Source: Spirosoma lacussanchae (GTDB taxonomy: Bacteria > Bacteroidota > Bacteroidia > Cytophagales > Spirosomataceae). From it: a DNA stretch of 64,000 bases. Of this stretch, positions 54,220 to 63,527 are shown piece by piece (position 1 is the stretch's first letter; every line of letters begins with the position of its first letter). Where the stretch lies: positions 186,001-250,000 of the forward strand of contig NZ_SWJG01000003.1 of the NCBI RefSeq assembly GCF_005870035.1, read 5' to 3'. A program made the translations under genes and the position numbers. The notes beneath the pieces were generated by a model. The model did no database searches, had not been told where the DNA came from, and worked only from the letters and a program-made list of their open reading frames with translations.

Positions 54220-57200
54220 CTACTTTCTGATGCGGTACAGGGTTGGTTTCGACTGGTTGGCTAAGGTAATCAAATGTGACTGCTGGCCGATGCGTAATGA
54301 GCTGATTTGCTTGACCTCCCCGGTTTCCAGATAGCCGCTTTGCTGGGTCGGTACTACGCTGAACTGTCCCCGGCGACGGTTTAGCAGCACCAGACCCCGG
54401 CAGGCGTCCAGCCGCCCGAACTGCGGAATGAACTGGGTAAAGTTGCCGCCCAGGACCAGGTCGTTCAGGCCGTCGGCGTTTACGTCCTGCCAGGCTATGG
54501 CGTTTACGCAGGACAGCTGCACCGGCGCCGGTAACGCCCGGACTGTAAACCGGCCGGCCCCGTTATTGACCGCAATGACCGACTGGCAGTAGCTGACCGT
54601 TCGTGTCTGGCTGGTCCGCAGCACCTCCTCCGGAAACAGGTCCTGAATCGATTTGCGGGCGTAGTCGGTATGTTTCAAAATCTGGCGTTTTAAAAAAGGA
54701 AACTGGTCGGTCATTTCGCGCTTCAGAAAAACCGGCATCAGCCGATGGTCGGCGCTGGTCCGGGTCATGATCTTATCCAGCCGGTCATTTTTATCGAAGT
54801 CGTTGACAAACAGAGTTAGTGGCTGGTCGGGCGTGCCGCGCAGGGCGCTGTTCAGGCCCAGATTGCCAAGTACCAGATCCGTATCGCCATCATTGTCTAT
54901 GTCGGCGGCTTTGAGGCTGCCCCAGAAACCGGTAAACGCATCGAGTCCGGTGTCTACTTCCTTAAACATACCGCCCTGGACCGAAAACACCTTCGGAGCC
55001 ATCCAGTCGCCAGCCACGACCAGATCGGGCCGTTTGTCGCCCGTAACGTCGGTCCAGGCTGCGTCACGAACCATACCGAGCGAGGCAAACGCTGGCGCAT
55101 ACCGGGCCGATACGTCCTGGAAATACCCCGCACCGTCGTTTTGCAGGAGGTAGCTCGGTGGGGTGAGCCCGTACTCCTGCGGGTAGCTTCGGCTGCCGAC
55201 AAAGAGATCGAGGTCGCCATCGGCGTCATAGTCCACCGGGACAATGACGCTCGTATTCATACCGGTTGGCGGCAGGGCCCGGCCGTTCAGGGTAAACTGG
55301 CCGTGGCCGTCGTTCATATACAGACGGTTCATCAGCTCCGGCGAGCCAGCTGCAACCTGGTTGCCTCCGCTCCCGATGATGAGGTCCAGATCGTCGTCGT
55401 TGTCGGCGTCGAAGAACTGGGGGGCCGTATCTTCGAAGGAGGCAAGCCGGGTAAAAACGGCCTGGGATGAGGGCTGAAATCCGCTGGCGGTCTGCCGGTA
55501 AAGCTGACCAGGCTGCCCTTTGGCTCCGCCGATATAGAGGTCGTCGCGCCCGTCGCCGTCAACATCGCCGATGGCGGCTTTGGGACCCTCGGTCGAGAGC
55601 CGGGCGGGGATGTTTCGTTCGTTGTAAAAATCGTCGTACGCGTCTTCACGGTGCGCGACGAAGGGCGACTGGACCCGTTCGAGCAGCGCGGGGCCGGGGA
55701 GCTGGGGCTGGGCAGGTGGCGGGTTCTGGGCGTCGCGAATGGACAGGGTAAGGAGTTGGTCGGGCTTAGGCGCTTTGACCAGGCTGACGCGACCGTCGTA
55801 CCACCGGATGCGGAGCGAGTCGGGCTGGCCAATGGTGCCGAGGCCCAGCGTCTGCACGTATTCGGTGCTGGACTGAAAACCGCGGGCCGGTGCCAGGTAG
55901 CGGCTGATAACCTGCCCCCGGTGCATCAGTTCGATGGTTGAGCCGATGGCAAAGGTGTTGAGGCCCTCGCCTACGAGTTTTACTTTGAGATAGCGATGCG
56001 TCGGGGTTTTTCGCTCGGCGTGGTTCTGGTAAATAAGGCAGGGCTGGTTAACGGTATTGACTACCAGGTCGAGGTCACCGTCGTTGTCGAGATCGGCGTA
56101 GGCGGCTCCGTTCGAGAACGACGGGTCGCCGAGGCCCATCTGCCGGGCATTTTCGGTAAACGTCAGGTTTCCGTTGTTATGAAAAAAGGTATTCGGAAGA
56201 GGAGTGGAGGGCATGTGGCGCACAACCTCGTCGAACTCTTTCTTCTTGCCGGACATAGCCTTGGTCTGAGCCAGGTCGTTGGCGAAGAAATCGATAAAGT
56301 CCTGGTCGATAACGTCGTGGTAAATGCCGTTGCAAACGTAGATGTCGTTGTAGCCGTCGTTATCGGCGTCGAACAACAGCGCGCCCCAGCTCCAGTCGCT
56401 GGCAGCCACGTCGGCGTAGTACGCAATCTCGCTGAAGGTGCCGTCCTGGTTATTTAGCTGCAGGCAGTTTTGCTGGTACTGGTTGTAAAAGCCGCGCTCT
56501 TTTTTGAGGTTGAAGAGATAATGGTTCTCGAACGAGGAGGTTGTTTTCTTCCGGAATTCATCGCGGGGCAGCATCTCGGTCGTGAACAGTTCGGGATAGC
56601 CGTCATTGTTAATGTCGCCCAGATCGGCGCCCATCGACGCGATGCTGAGGTGATTCATCCGGCTTTCGATGTCTTCGCGGAAGGTGCCGTCCTGATTGTT
56701 GATGTAGAGGTAATCTTTCTCAAAAAAGTCGTTGGAAATATATATGTCGGGCCAGCTGTCGTTGTTGACATCGCCGATGGTCACGCCCAGCCCAAACCCG
56801 ATCAGGCTGCTGTAAATACCCGTTTTTTCACTGACATCGACAAAAAGGGGCGCGTTTGGGGCAGACAGATTGGGTGAGTTGCCCCGTTTATTCACCGCCC
56901 CTACGCCCCCGCGTTCTACCGTCATGTTGCGCAGGAGTCGGTCACCACCGCCTTTCAGAAAATCCTTGACGGGCCAGTCTTTAGCCCGTAGCGTTCGGTT
57001 GTTGGCAAAGTCGAGGGTGTTAACCGGAATAAAGCTGTTGTTGAGAATATAGCAGTCGAGATCGCCATCACGGTCGTAGTCGAAAAAGGCCGCGTGGGTA
57101 GTATAGCCGTTATCGTCGAGTCCGTACTGCCGGGCCGATTCGGTAAAGGTTGGTACGCCGTTTTTCAGACCGTTGTTGATGTAGAGTTCGTTATGTTGGC

Positions 57201-57654
57201 CAATGCCTTTCTGGTAGCCCGCGTAGCAGACGTAAATGTCGAGCCAACCGTCGGCGTTGATATCGACCATAACAACGCCAGTGCCCCATTTACCCGTACT
57301 GCCTACGCCTGCCCGGTCGGTAATATCAGTAAACTGCCAATTGCCCGTACCGGGTTTGGTCTGGTTCAGGTACAGTTTGTTGGTACCCATGTTGGCGGTG
57401 AAGTAAACATCGGGCAGGCCATCATTATTAAGGTCGCCCACGGCTACGCCCCCGCCATTGTAAAAGTTGCGGTAGTTAAAAATGTTGAAATCTTCGCGGT
57501 TGACCACCTTGTTCTCAAACGAGATGCCGATGCGGTCGTTATCCATCCGCTCGAACAGGGCTTTGTCGGCCGGGCTCGAGCAGGCGAAGAGGCTGGTCAG
57601 CAGGGCGAGTACAACAGCCGGTACCAAAGCCGGTCGAAATAGGGTTGAATCCAC
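54220..57654 (-). CDS. CRTAC1-like VCBS/FG-GAP lipoprotein with ASPIC/UnbV domain (copy 1)
   Basis: An 1144-residue lipoprotein beginning with GTG at 57654; no ATG lies before the signal, which ends LTSLFAC. It is a series of FG-GAP/VCBS blades with acidic Ca2+ loops (DLNNDGLPDVYF, DINADGWLDIYVC, DYDRDGDLDCYIL, DVDGDGRDDLYIG) and a central ASPIC/UnbV segment (TLGLGTIGQPDSLRIRWYDGR). Two beta-propellers flanking the ASPIC region are likely. It lies 41 bases after the small lipoprotein gene and 17 before the GMC gene. With its paralogue at 48503 it brackets the dehydrogenase pair, so the two may form a surface complex with SusCD or with the enzyme (inference). No catalytic site recognised. Confidence 0.9.
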   Translation of the reverse strand: MDSTLFRPALVPAVVLALLTSLFACSSPADKALFERMDNDRIGISFENKVVNREDFNIFNYRNFYNGGGVAVGDLNNDGLPDVYFTANMGTNKLYLNQTKPGTGNWQFTDITDRAGVGSTGKWGTGVVMVDINADGWLDIYVCYAGYQKGIGQHNELYINNGLKNGVPTFTESARQYGLDDNGYTTHAAFFDYDRDGDLDCYILNNSFIPVNTLDFANNRTLRAKDWPVKDFLKGGGDRLLRNMTVERGGVGAVNKRGNSPNLSAPNAPLFVDVSEKTGIYSSLIGFGLGVTIGDVNNDSWPDIYISNDFFEKDYLYINNQDGTFREDIESRMNHLSIASMGADLGDINNDGYPELFTTEMLPRDEFRKKTTSSFENHYLFNLKKERGFYNQYQQNCLQLNNQDGTFSEIAYYADVAASDWSWGALLFDADNDGYNDIYVCNGIYHDVIDQDFIDFFANDLAQTKAMSGKKKEFDEVVRHMPSTPLPNTFFHNNGNLTFTENARQMGLGDPSFSNGAAYADLDNDGDLDLVVNTVNQPCLIYQNHAERKTPTHRYLKVKLVGEGLNTFAIGSTIELMHRGQVISRYLAPARGFQSSTEYVQTLGLGTIGQPDSLRIRWYDGRVSLVKAPKPDQLLTLSIRDAQNPPPAQPQLPGPALLERVQSPFVAHREDAYDDFYNERNIPARLSTEGPKAAIGDVDGDGRDDLYIGGAKGQPGQLYRQTASGFQPSSQAVFTRLASFEDTAPQFFDADNDDDLDLIIGSGGNQVAAGSPELMNRLYMNDGHGQFTLNGRALPPTGMNTSVIVPVDYDADGDLDLFVGSRSYPQEYGLTPPSYLLQNDGAGYFQDVSARYAPAFASLGMVRDAAWTDVTGDKRPDLVVAGDWMAPKVFSVQGGMFKEVDTGLDAFTGFWGSLKAADIDNDGDTDLVLGNLGLNSALRGTPDQPLTLFVNDFDKNDRLDKIMTRTSADHRLMPVFLKREMTDQFPFLKRQILKHTDYARKSIQDLFPEEVLRTSQTRTVSYCQSVIAVNNGAGRFTVRALPAPVQLSCVNAIAWQDVNADGLNDLVLGGNFTQFIPQFGRLDACRGLVLLNRRRGQFSVVPTQQSGYLETGEVKQISSLRIGQQSHLITLANQSKPTLYRIRK

Positions 57655-57695
57655 GCGATTGCGTCGTTACGGTGTCTGTCAAAAGGGGAAAGGGC

Positions 57696-58253
57696 TCAGA
57701 AGAACACGTCTTTTCGGGTAACGTGCTGAAGTCGGAGGCTGGGGTTTCGGATTACGATCAACCCCTGAACAGTAATCCATTTGGTAGGTACCCGCTGAAA
57801 TTCATACTTACCCGCCTTGCCGGTCAGGCGCATGACCAGTTTATCGTCCGTCAGGGTTTCAACGGTAATCGTGCCGTCGGTCATCAGGTAGCCTTCGCCC
57901 CGCCGGTTGGCTTTGTCGATCAACCGACCGATCATCACGCTGCCCGCCACCTGGTTGTCGAGGAATACCTGCCGTTTGATGGGTTTGTCTTTGTACCAGT
58001 CGCTGCCGCTGAACGCCACGATGATGTTGCTTTCGAACTGATCGAAGAGGTTGAGCCGCATAAACGTATCATACACATCGACCTGCCCGCTGAACTGGCT
58101 CTCGGCCGGGTAAAAATCGGCGCCATCGAGCTGTATCCGAACCCGGGCCTGACCCGGTTTAAGCGATGCATATAACTCATCGACAGTGGCTTCTGGGCGG
58201 CAGCCCGCCAGCCATATGAATAACAGGCCAATGAGCAGAAAAGAAAGTTTCAT
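57696..58253 (-). CDS. Lipoprotein of unknown function downstream of susD
   Basis: A 185-residue lipoprotein: ATG 58253 starts LSFLLIGLLFIWLAGC, lipid Cys at residue 18. A longer frame upstream would place the signal internally and run into the susD hairpin, so it is rejected. The mature part alternates hydrophobic residues (ARVRIQLDGADFYPAE, NIIVAFSGSDWYKD, DKLVMRLTGKAGKYEFQRV), suggesting a beta-sandwich of 160 residues. Family unknown to me. It occupies the place where many SusCD loci encode an extra surface glycan-binding lipoprotein (SusE/SusF position), so a ligand-binding role is a fair inference. It is separated from susD by a 14-bp perfect hairpin. Confidence 0.8.
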   Translation of the reverse strand: MKLSFLLIGLLFIWLAGCRPEATVDELYASLKPGQARVRIQLDGADFYPAESQFSGQVDVYDTFMRLNLFDQFESNIIVAFSGSDWYKDKPIKRQVFLDNQVAGSVMIGRLIDKANRRGEGYLMTDGTITVETLTDDKLVMRLTGKAGKYEFQRVPTKWITVQGLIVIRNPSLRLQHVTRKDVFF

Positions 58254-58286
58254 GTTACGATGGATACGGAAGTACCAGAACAAAAT

Positions 58287-58318
58287 ATCCCCAAAACGCC
58301 CAATGGCGTTTTGGGGAT
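58287..58318 (-). repeat. Perfect hairpin between susD and the next lipoprotein gene
   Basis: ATCCCCAAAACGCC and GGCGTTTTGGGGAT form a 14-bp perfect stem with a CAAT loop. It begins 18 bases past the susD stop on the minus strand. No strong U-run follows, so it may stabilise the susCD part of the mRNA or attenuate transcription rather than end it. Confidence 0.65.
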
Positions 58319-58336
58319 GCATAAACAGGCTGTCAA

Positions 58337-59830
58337 TCAATAGCCTGGGTTCTGTTTCAGGTTCGGGTTCGACACCGTAGCGTCAGACGGAATGGGGAAC
58401 AGTACCGTGTGCGCGCTCTTGTTGTCAACACCGGTGCCGGTCAGGAATTTGCCGAAACGAACTTCTACCGTCCGCTTGCCGCCTTCCCAGTAAGTTTCTC
58501 GACCGATCTCGTCGAACATGGCATCTTCGGTCAGCGATGTCAGCGCCGACGCGCCCCGCAGTTTGCGGAGGTCGTTTACCTGCGCCAATGCCGCGGCTGC
58601 ATTGCCCGACCGAAGCAGGGCCTCGGCTTTCATTAGGTACGCATCGCCGTAGCGGGCAATGATGTACTTGTTGGCATCGGCCGGGTGGTACTTAATAACC
58701 CGGATTCCTTTGTCGGTCGGCGTACCGGCCAGCGTTACGTCGCGGGTGAACTGCAGCGGCTTTTGCGTGCGCGAGTCGACGATAGCCGCGCCCTTGTCGT
58801 TATACTGCTGCCCGATCAGGAAGCCACGGCCAATACCTGAGAACTCTTTCCCGTCTCTCTTAGCCGCTACACCTTTCCGGACATCGCTCGTCTCGAACTT
58901 GTCGTAGAAGTCGGCCAGCGTAGCAAAACCGTTCCAGCCCGAAGGGTTCTGGTCGTAGTGGAGCGTCATATACCAGCGGTTCTGCGGAGATCCCTGCGCG
59001 CCGGTCAGAATGATCTCGTTGGCAGCCGTTTTGGTGAAGTTGCTGAAATAATCGGGGTTCAGCTTAAAGCCAGCGGCAGTAATAGCGTCAACGGCCTTAA
59101 CCACGTTGTCCATGTCGGCTTTGTCGAACGTATAGGGGCCTTCGGCTTTCGCAGATTTGAACACGGCTTTGTTCAGGTACAGTTTGGCCAGCAGGTAGTT
59201 GGCCGCAGCTTTCGTAGCGGTCGGGTTGTCGGACGAAGCCGGGTTGGCTTCGGTCAGTGCCGGGAGGGCTTCGGTCAGGTCTTTCAGAATAAAGTCGAAA
59301 GCCTCAGACCGGCTTTTCACCTTCGGGTTGTCGTTTACCCCTTCAGTAGCTTCGCGGAACGGAACCTGGCCCCAATAGTCCATGACGTAGAACATGTTCC
59401 AGGCCCGGAGAAACTTGGCCTGGGCAGCCTGCGCGGGCGTTGGGCTGGAGGCCAGAATCTGTGTACACTTGAACACCTGCGAGTTCAGGTTATTCCAGGC
59501 GTTCAGGTTCCAGGAGTGGGTAGCATCCCAGGTGTGCTGATCGAGCGTGCGCCATACGCCATTATCGCCCCAGTCGACACCGCGCGTGGGCGGAATCATC
59601 TCGGCCGTTGTGTGCTCACCCAGGGCGTATATATTAGCCTGATCGGAAAACTGGTTGCCCAGATCGTTGTAAACCGCCTGGAGGGACTGCGCTACGTCGA
59701 CGGATTTGAACCCGCCGGCCGACTTAACGACCAGCGAGTCTTTCTCGACCACATTCAGGTCTGTGCACGACGACAGCACAGCCAGTACAGCGGTCATACT
59801 CAATACCTTGCTTGTTATATGCGTATTCAT
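58337..59830 (-). CDS. SusD/RagB-family nutrient-binding lipoprotein
   Basis: A 497-residue SusD-type outer-membrane lipoprotein. N-terminus is a lipoprotein signal (VLSMTAVLAVLSSC). The helical TPR-like core is recognised by FLRAWNMFYVMDYWGQVPFRE and by AANYLLAKLYLNKAVFKS; the C-terminal SusD domain ends with ETYWEGGKRTVEVRFGKF and LFPIPSDATVSNPNLKQNPGY, the standard ending. It caps the SusC barrel on the cell surface and binds the imported ligand. It follows susC by 27 bases in the same operon. Ligand cannot be read; the operon enzymes point to an oxidisable sugar or glycoside. Confidence 0.95.
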   Translation of the reverse strand: MNTHITSKVLSMTAVLAVLSSCTDLNVVEKDSLVVKSAGGFKSVDVAQSLQAVYNDLGNQFSDQANIYALGEHTTAEMIPPTRGVDWGDNGVWRTLDQHTWDATHSWNLNAWNNLNSQVFKCTQILASSPTPAQAAQAKFLRAWNMFYVMDYWGQVPFREATEGVNDNPKVKSRSEAFDFILKDLTEALPALTEANPASSDNPTATKAAANYLLAKLYLNKAVFKSAKAEGPYTFDKADMDNVVKAVDAITAAGFKLNPDYFSNFTKTAANEIILTGAQGSPQNRWYMTLHYDQNPSGWNGFATLADFYDKFETSDVRKGVAAKRDGKEFSGIGRGFLIGQQYNDKGAAIVDSRTQKPLQFTRDVTLAGTPTDKGIRVIKYHPADANKYIIARYGDAYLMKAEALLRSGNAAAALAQVNDLRKLRGASALTSLTEDAMFDEIGRETYWEGGKRTVEVRFGKFLTGTGVDNKSAHTVLFPIPSDATVSNPNLKQNPGY

Positions 59831-59857
59831 GAGTCTTTTTTAAACTAATTGATTGAA

Positions 59858-62800
59858 TTAGAATGCGATATTGGCACCCAGAGTCCAGGTACGAGCGCGG
59901 GGATAGGCTGTGTAATCGATACCCAGCGATGGTACACCGTTCAGCGATTTGTTGGTATTTACCTCAGGGTCCTGGCCCGTATAATTGGTAATGACGAAGA
60001 GGTTCTGACCGGTCAGGAACAGCCGCAGGTTTGAGAGGGTTTTGTTACCCGTGTTAAAACGGTAGCCCAGGCTCAGGTTCTGCAGGCGAACGAACGATCC
60101 GTTTTCGAGGAAGCGGGTCGATACGTCAGGTGCGTTGAAGGGTCCTTCTTTCAGGCTAGGTACATCGCGGGTTACGTTGCGGCCGTTGTTGAAAGCACCC
60201 TTGGTGAAGAATGCGTTGGCATTGTTATTATACACCCAGTTGCCAAATACCCCGTTGAAGAAGAAGCTCAGGTTCCAGTTGCCGTAGTGCAGGTTGTTGG
60301 TCAGGCCACCCGTAAAGGTCGGCAGTGGGCTTTTGCCGATGAACTTTTGCACGTCGCCACCCGTATAGATGGTGTTGCCTGCTTCATCGTAACCGCCAAA
60401 CTCGCGCAGGAAGAACGCAAACAACGGCTGATCATTGGCGATCCGCTGGGCAAAAGCGCCCGTCAGACCCTGGCCGCTGATGCCGCCGGTATTGATCAGA
60501 CCTCCGTAATTTTTCACGATGTTCTTGTTGTAGGCTGCGTTGAACTGTACATCCCAGCCAAACTTGGGTTTGTCGACAATGCCGACGTTCAGGCCGAGTT
60601 CAACCCCGCTGTTGATTACGTTGGCGTCGAGGTTTCTCCAGACGAATGGCGTCAGAGCTGGTTGCGCCGATGTAACCTGAATCAGCAGGTCTTTGGTGTC
60701 TTTCCGGTAGAAATCGATCGAACCCGTTACGCGGCTACCGGCAATACCGAAGTCGACACCGGCGTTGAACTGGGCCGTAGATTCCCATTTCAGATCCGGG
60801 TTGGGAAACGATACGTCACTCAGGCCACCGCCGTTGATGTTATCCGACGATGCGTTGAAACCCCAGTCGCTGAACCGCTGACGCTGATCGTAGAGGTTGT
60901 GCGGAATCGACTGGTTACCCGTTACGCCGTAGCCTAACCGAACTTTCAGGTCGGAGAAGACCGCTTTCGGAATGAATGACTCTTCGCCCAACCGGTAGGC
61001 AACGGCCGCCGAAGGGAAATAACCGTATTTGTTACCGCCACCAAAGCGGGTCGAGCCATCGGCCCGCAGCGTGGCCGTCGTGATCAGCTTGCCAATGGTC
61101 AGGTTTACCCGGCCAAAGTACGACTGCAGTTCATCTTTGGTGTAGGCTGTGTTTTGAATCAGGCTACCAAAGCCCTTCGAGTTGTCGGCAGAGGCCGCGT
61201 TGTTGATCATCAGATCCAGATTGCCTGTCCGGAAATTGGTTGCAGTTGCCCGTTGGAAGGTATACTCAAAGCTCTGGTACGAGTAACCCAGCAGCGCGTT
61301 CAGGCTGATGTTCTTGTTGATCTCCTTGTCGTAGGTGAAGTAGTTCTCCATCAGATTGTTATTAATCTGAATGTCGGTCAGGAACAGGCGACCCACGTTC
61401 TGAATATCCTGATAGACGAGATCTTTAGAGAAAGCTGCTTTCCGGGACGACATTGACTTGTCGAAACCCAGTACCGTCTTAAATTTCAAGCCGGTTATGA
61501 TTTCATATTCGGCATTGAGGTTACCCAGTGACCGCAGTGTTTTGGTATTGTCGCGCGACAGGTCGAGCAGGGCCTGTGGGTTCGGCTCGGCTACGTTGCT
61601 CGACTGATAGAGCGTGCCATCCGGATTGTAAACCGACAGCGTTGGGTTCGATTTCAGAATACCCGCCAGCAGGTCACCCTGGTAGCCGGCGTTGTCGGTA
61701 ACCGGGACGTTGCCATCCTGGGTTTCCGATACCGTGGCCTGGATACCGATGTTCAGCTTGTTATTGATGAACTTCTTGTTGCCATTGAACGTAGCGCTCA
61801 GGCGGTTGAGGGAGCTTTTCTGCATGATACCCTGCTGGTCGAGGTAGCCAAGCGAAAAGCGGTAGTTGCCCGTTCCGTCACCGCCACCGTAGGCGAGGTT
61901 ATGCTGGTTGGTCAGACCCGTCCGGAACAGTACGTCCTGCCAGTCGGTGCGTGCACCCCGATCCTGAGAAGGTTGCAGTTTGGCATACTCGTCGGGGCTC
62001 AGCAAATCATAGCGTTTGGTAATGTTGCTGATCCCGAACGAAGGCGAATATTCGAGGCTGCCTTTGCCCGACTTTCCTTTTTTTGTCGTGATCAGAACAA
62101 CGCCGTTGGCACCGCGCGATCCGTAGATGGCCGTAGCCGACGCATCTTTCAGGATGTCGATGCTCTGAATATCTTCCGGGTTCAGGAAGTTGAGCGGGTT
62201 ACGGGGCGAGGAGCTACCGATCCCCGAGTTCTGACCATCCGACTGGGTATTGTCACCACTGAGGGGTACGCCGTCAACGACGAAGAGTGGGTTATTACCG
62301 TTCCGTACAGATGAGGTACCCCGGATACGGATGTTAATACCACCGCCGGGCTCCCCGCTGTTTTGCGTAATGGCCACCCCGGGTACCCGACCCTGCATGA
62401 GTTGCTCAGGCGATGTTATAATTCCTTTGTTAAAGTCTTTGGTGCCAATTACGTTCACCGCACCTGTAGCGTCCTTCTTTTTCACCGAACCATAACCGAT
62501 AACGACGACCTCGTTCAGGGTCTGATTATCTTCGGTCAGCGACACGTTAATAACGCTCTGATTACCCACCGTTACTTCCCGCGATTCATAGCCGACAAAA
62601 CTGAAGACCAGTACGGCCCGATCCGGCACGGCAATGCGGTAGTTACCAGACGCGTCTGAGTTGGTCCCGCGTTGGGAACCTTTAACCGCAATGCTTACGC
62701 CCGGCATGGCCGTTCCATTGGCGTCCTTCACCACACCCGACACCTGGCGATCCTGCGCCCATGTGCTAACTGTTATAGCAAAAAATAGAGTGGTAAGCAG

Positions 62801-62869
62801 GAGCCTGCTCACAAAAGTAGTAAGTCGGTAACAGCTGATCCGGCTTGCCACTGCGTAACTGTGCATCAT
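59858..62869 (-). CDS. SusC/RagA-family TonB-linked outer-membrane transporter
   Basis: A SusC-type receptor of 1003 residues. ATG 62869 (MMHSYAVAS) is preferred; 17 further codons upstream are possible. Order: signal peptide (LLLTTLFFAITVSTWAQ), CarboxypepD_reg-like domain (QVSGVVKDANGTAMPGVSIA), TonB-box region with the SusC hallmark LNEVVVIGYGSVKKKD, plug (GVAITQNSGEPGGGINIRIR, ILKDASATAIYGSRGANGV) and a 22-strand barrel ending ARTWTLGANIAF. With SusD it imports oligomeric substrates using TonB energy. It is the first gene of the seven-gene minus-strand operon. No ECF sigma or anti-sigma gene lies next to it, so regulation is not evident. Confidence 0.95.
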   Translation of the reverse strand: MMHSYAVASRISCYRLTTFVSRLLLTTLFFAITVSTWAQDRQVSGVVKDANGTAMPGVSIAVKGSQRGTNSDASGNYRIAVPDRAVLVFSFVGYESREVTVGNQSVINVSLTEDNQTLNEVVVIGYGSVKKKDATGAVNVIGTKDFNKGIITSPEQLMQGRVPGVAITQNSGEPGGGINIRIRGTSSVRNGNNPLFVVDGVPLSGDNTQSDGQNSGIGSSSPRNPLNFLNPEDIQSIDILKDASATAIYGSRGANGVVLITTKKGKSGKGSLEYSPSFGISNITKRYDLLSPDEYAKLQPSQDRGARTDWQDVLFRTGLTNQHNLAYGGGDGTGNYRFSLGYLDQQGIMQKSSLNRLSATFNGNKKFINNKLNIGIQATVSETQDGNVPVTDNAGYQGDLLAGILKSNPTLSVYNPDGTLYQSSNVAEPNPQALLDLSRDNTKTLRSLGNLNAEYEIITGLKFKTVLGFDKSMSSRKAAFSKDLVYQDIQNVGRLFLTDIQINNNLMENYFTYDKEINKNISLNALLGYSYQSFEYTFQRATATNFRTGNLDLMINNAASADNSKGFGSLIQNTAYTKDELQSYFGRVNLTIGKLITTATLRADGSTRFGGGNKYGYFPSAAVAYRLGEESFIPKAVFSDLKVRLGYGVTGNQSIPHNLYDQRQRFSDWGFNASSDNINGGGLSDVSFPNPDLKWESTAQFNAGVDFGIAGSRVTGSIDFYRKDTKDLLIQVTSAQPALTPFVWRNLDANVINSGVELGLNVGIVDKPKFGWDVQFNAAYNKNIVKNYGGLINTGGISGQGLTGAFAQRIANDQPLFAFFLREFGGYDEAGNTIYTGGDVQKFIGKSPLPTFTGGLTNNLHYGNWNLSFFFNGVFGNWVYNNNANAFFTKGAFNNGRNVTRDVPSLKEGPFNAPDVSTRFLENGSFVRLQNLSLGYRFNTGNKTLSNLRLFLTGQNLFVITNYTGQDPEVNTNKSLNGVPSLGIDYTAYPRARTWTLGANIAF

Positions 62870-63445
62870 AGATTTTGATAAATTAAGTATAAGTACCAGG
62901 TTACTGTTTATGCCTTTCAATGCAATCTACCTAAATCTTACCAAAAAGTGGTATTATTTGAGCATTAAATAGCAATTGGGCTGCAAATAAGTAGTGTTTT
63001 TTGCAAAACGTCAAGGTGAGTATCTATAAATTCCCATTAAAATATTATTCTATTTTTTATGTAGATATACTTAAGTATATAGTTTTTGTGATGACATATA
63101 ACCCACTGCATCGGATAAGTTCAGTAGCAGAGTTCAAAGGAAGGGGGGGCAGTGGGTTGGCAATCGGCTTAAACAGGCCGATTTGGGTGGGTAAACCTGG
63201 CAAACATCAGACTATAATCCGTTGGTTGTGGGGGTTTTTTCGCCACTGGAGCAGGCCATCGGATAGCTTTTTTTTACTACAATTGGCAATTTTTTTCCTA
63301 AATTAATCCTATACGGATACCCGTATATCAGGTAAAAACGTACGAAAAAGGCGTAACGATAACGTAGGTAACTTATTCAGTAACAGACAAAAAGATTATG
63401 ATTTTTTAACTATAAAGTACAAAACGACAGATTGCTGACTGCCCC

Positions 63446-63461
63446 AATATAGTACTATATT
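63446..63461. promoter_or_regulatory. 16-bp perfect palindrome, possible operator
   Basis: AATATAGTACTATATT is its own reverse complement. It ends 33 bases upstream of the -33 box of the rightward promoter. The half-site TATAGT/ACTATA recurs at 63545..63550 and nearby. A binding site for a dimeric regulator is inferred from symmetry and position. Confidence 0.4.
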
Positions 63462-63494
63462 TACCAATAGTATACCGATTTTAACAATTCTCTA

Positions 63495-63527
63495 TTTGCG
63501 TTTGTCAAATCAAGATAGCTACTTTTG
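63495..63527 (+). promoter_or_regulatory. Bacteroidota-type promoter for the rightward SusC-like gene
   Basis: TTTG at 63495..63498 and exact TAnnTTTG (TACTTTTG) at 63520..63527 are separated by 21 bases; a second TTTG at 63501 gives a 15-base spacer. The start codon is about 230 bases downstream, so the mRNA would have a long leader. Confidence 0.55.

Noticed and set aside
48503-62869. A classical polysaccharide-utilisation locus
   Set aside because: SusC and SusD are present, but no glycoside hydrolase, polysaccharide lyase, sulfatase or hybrid sensor is encoded, so the usual label would mislead.
63001-63306. A 101-codon frame upstream of the right-edge receptor
   Set aside because: It starts at TTG, is rich in aromatic residues from AT-rich DNA, and ends in low-complexity sequence; it lies in a probable control region.
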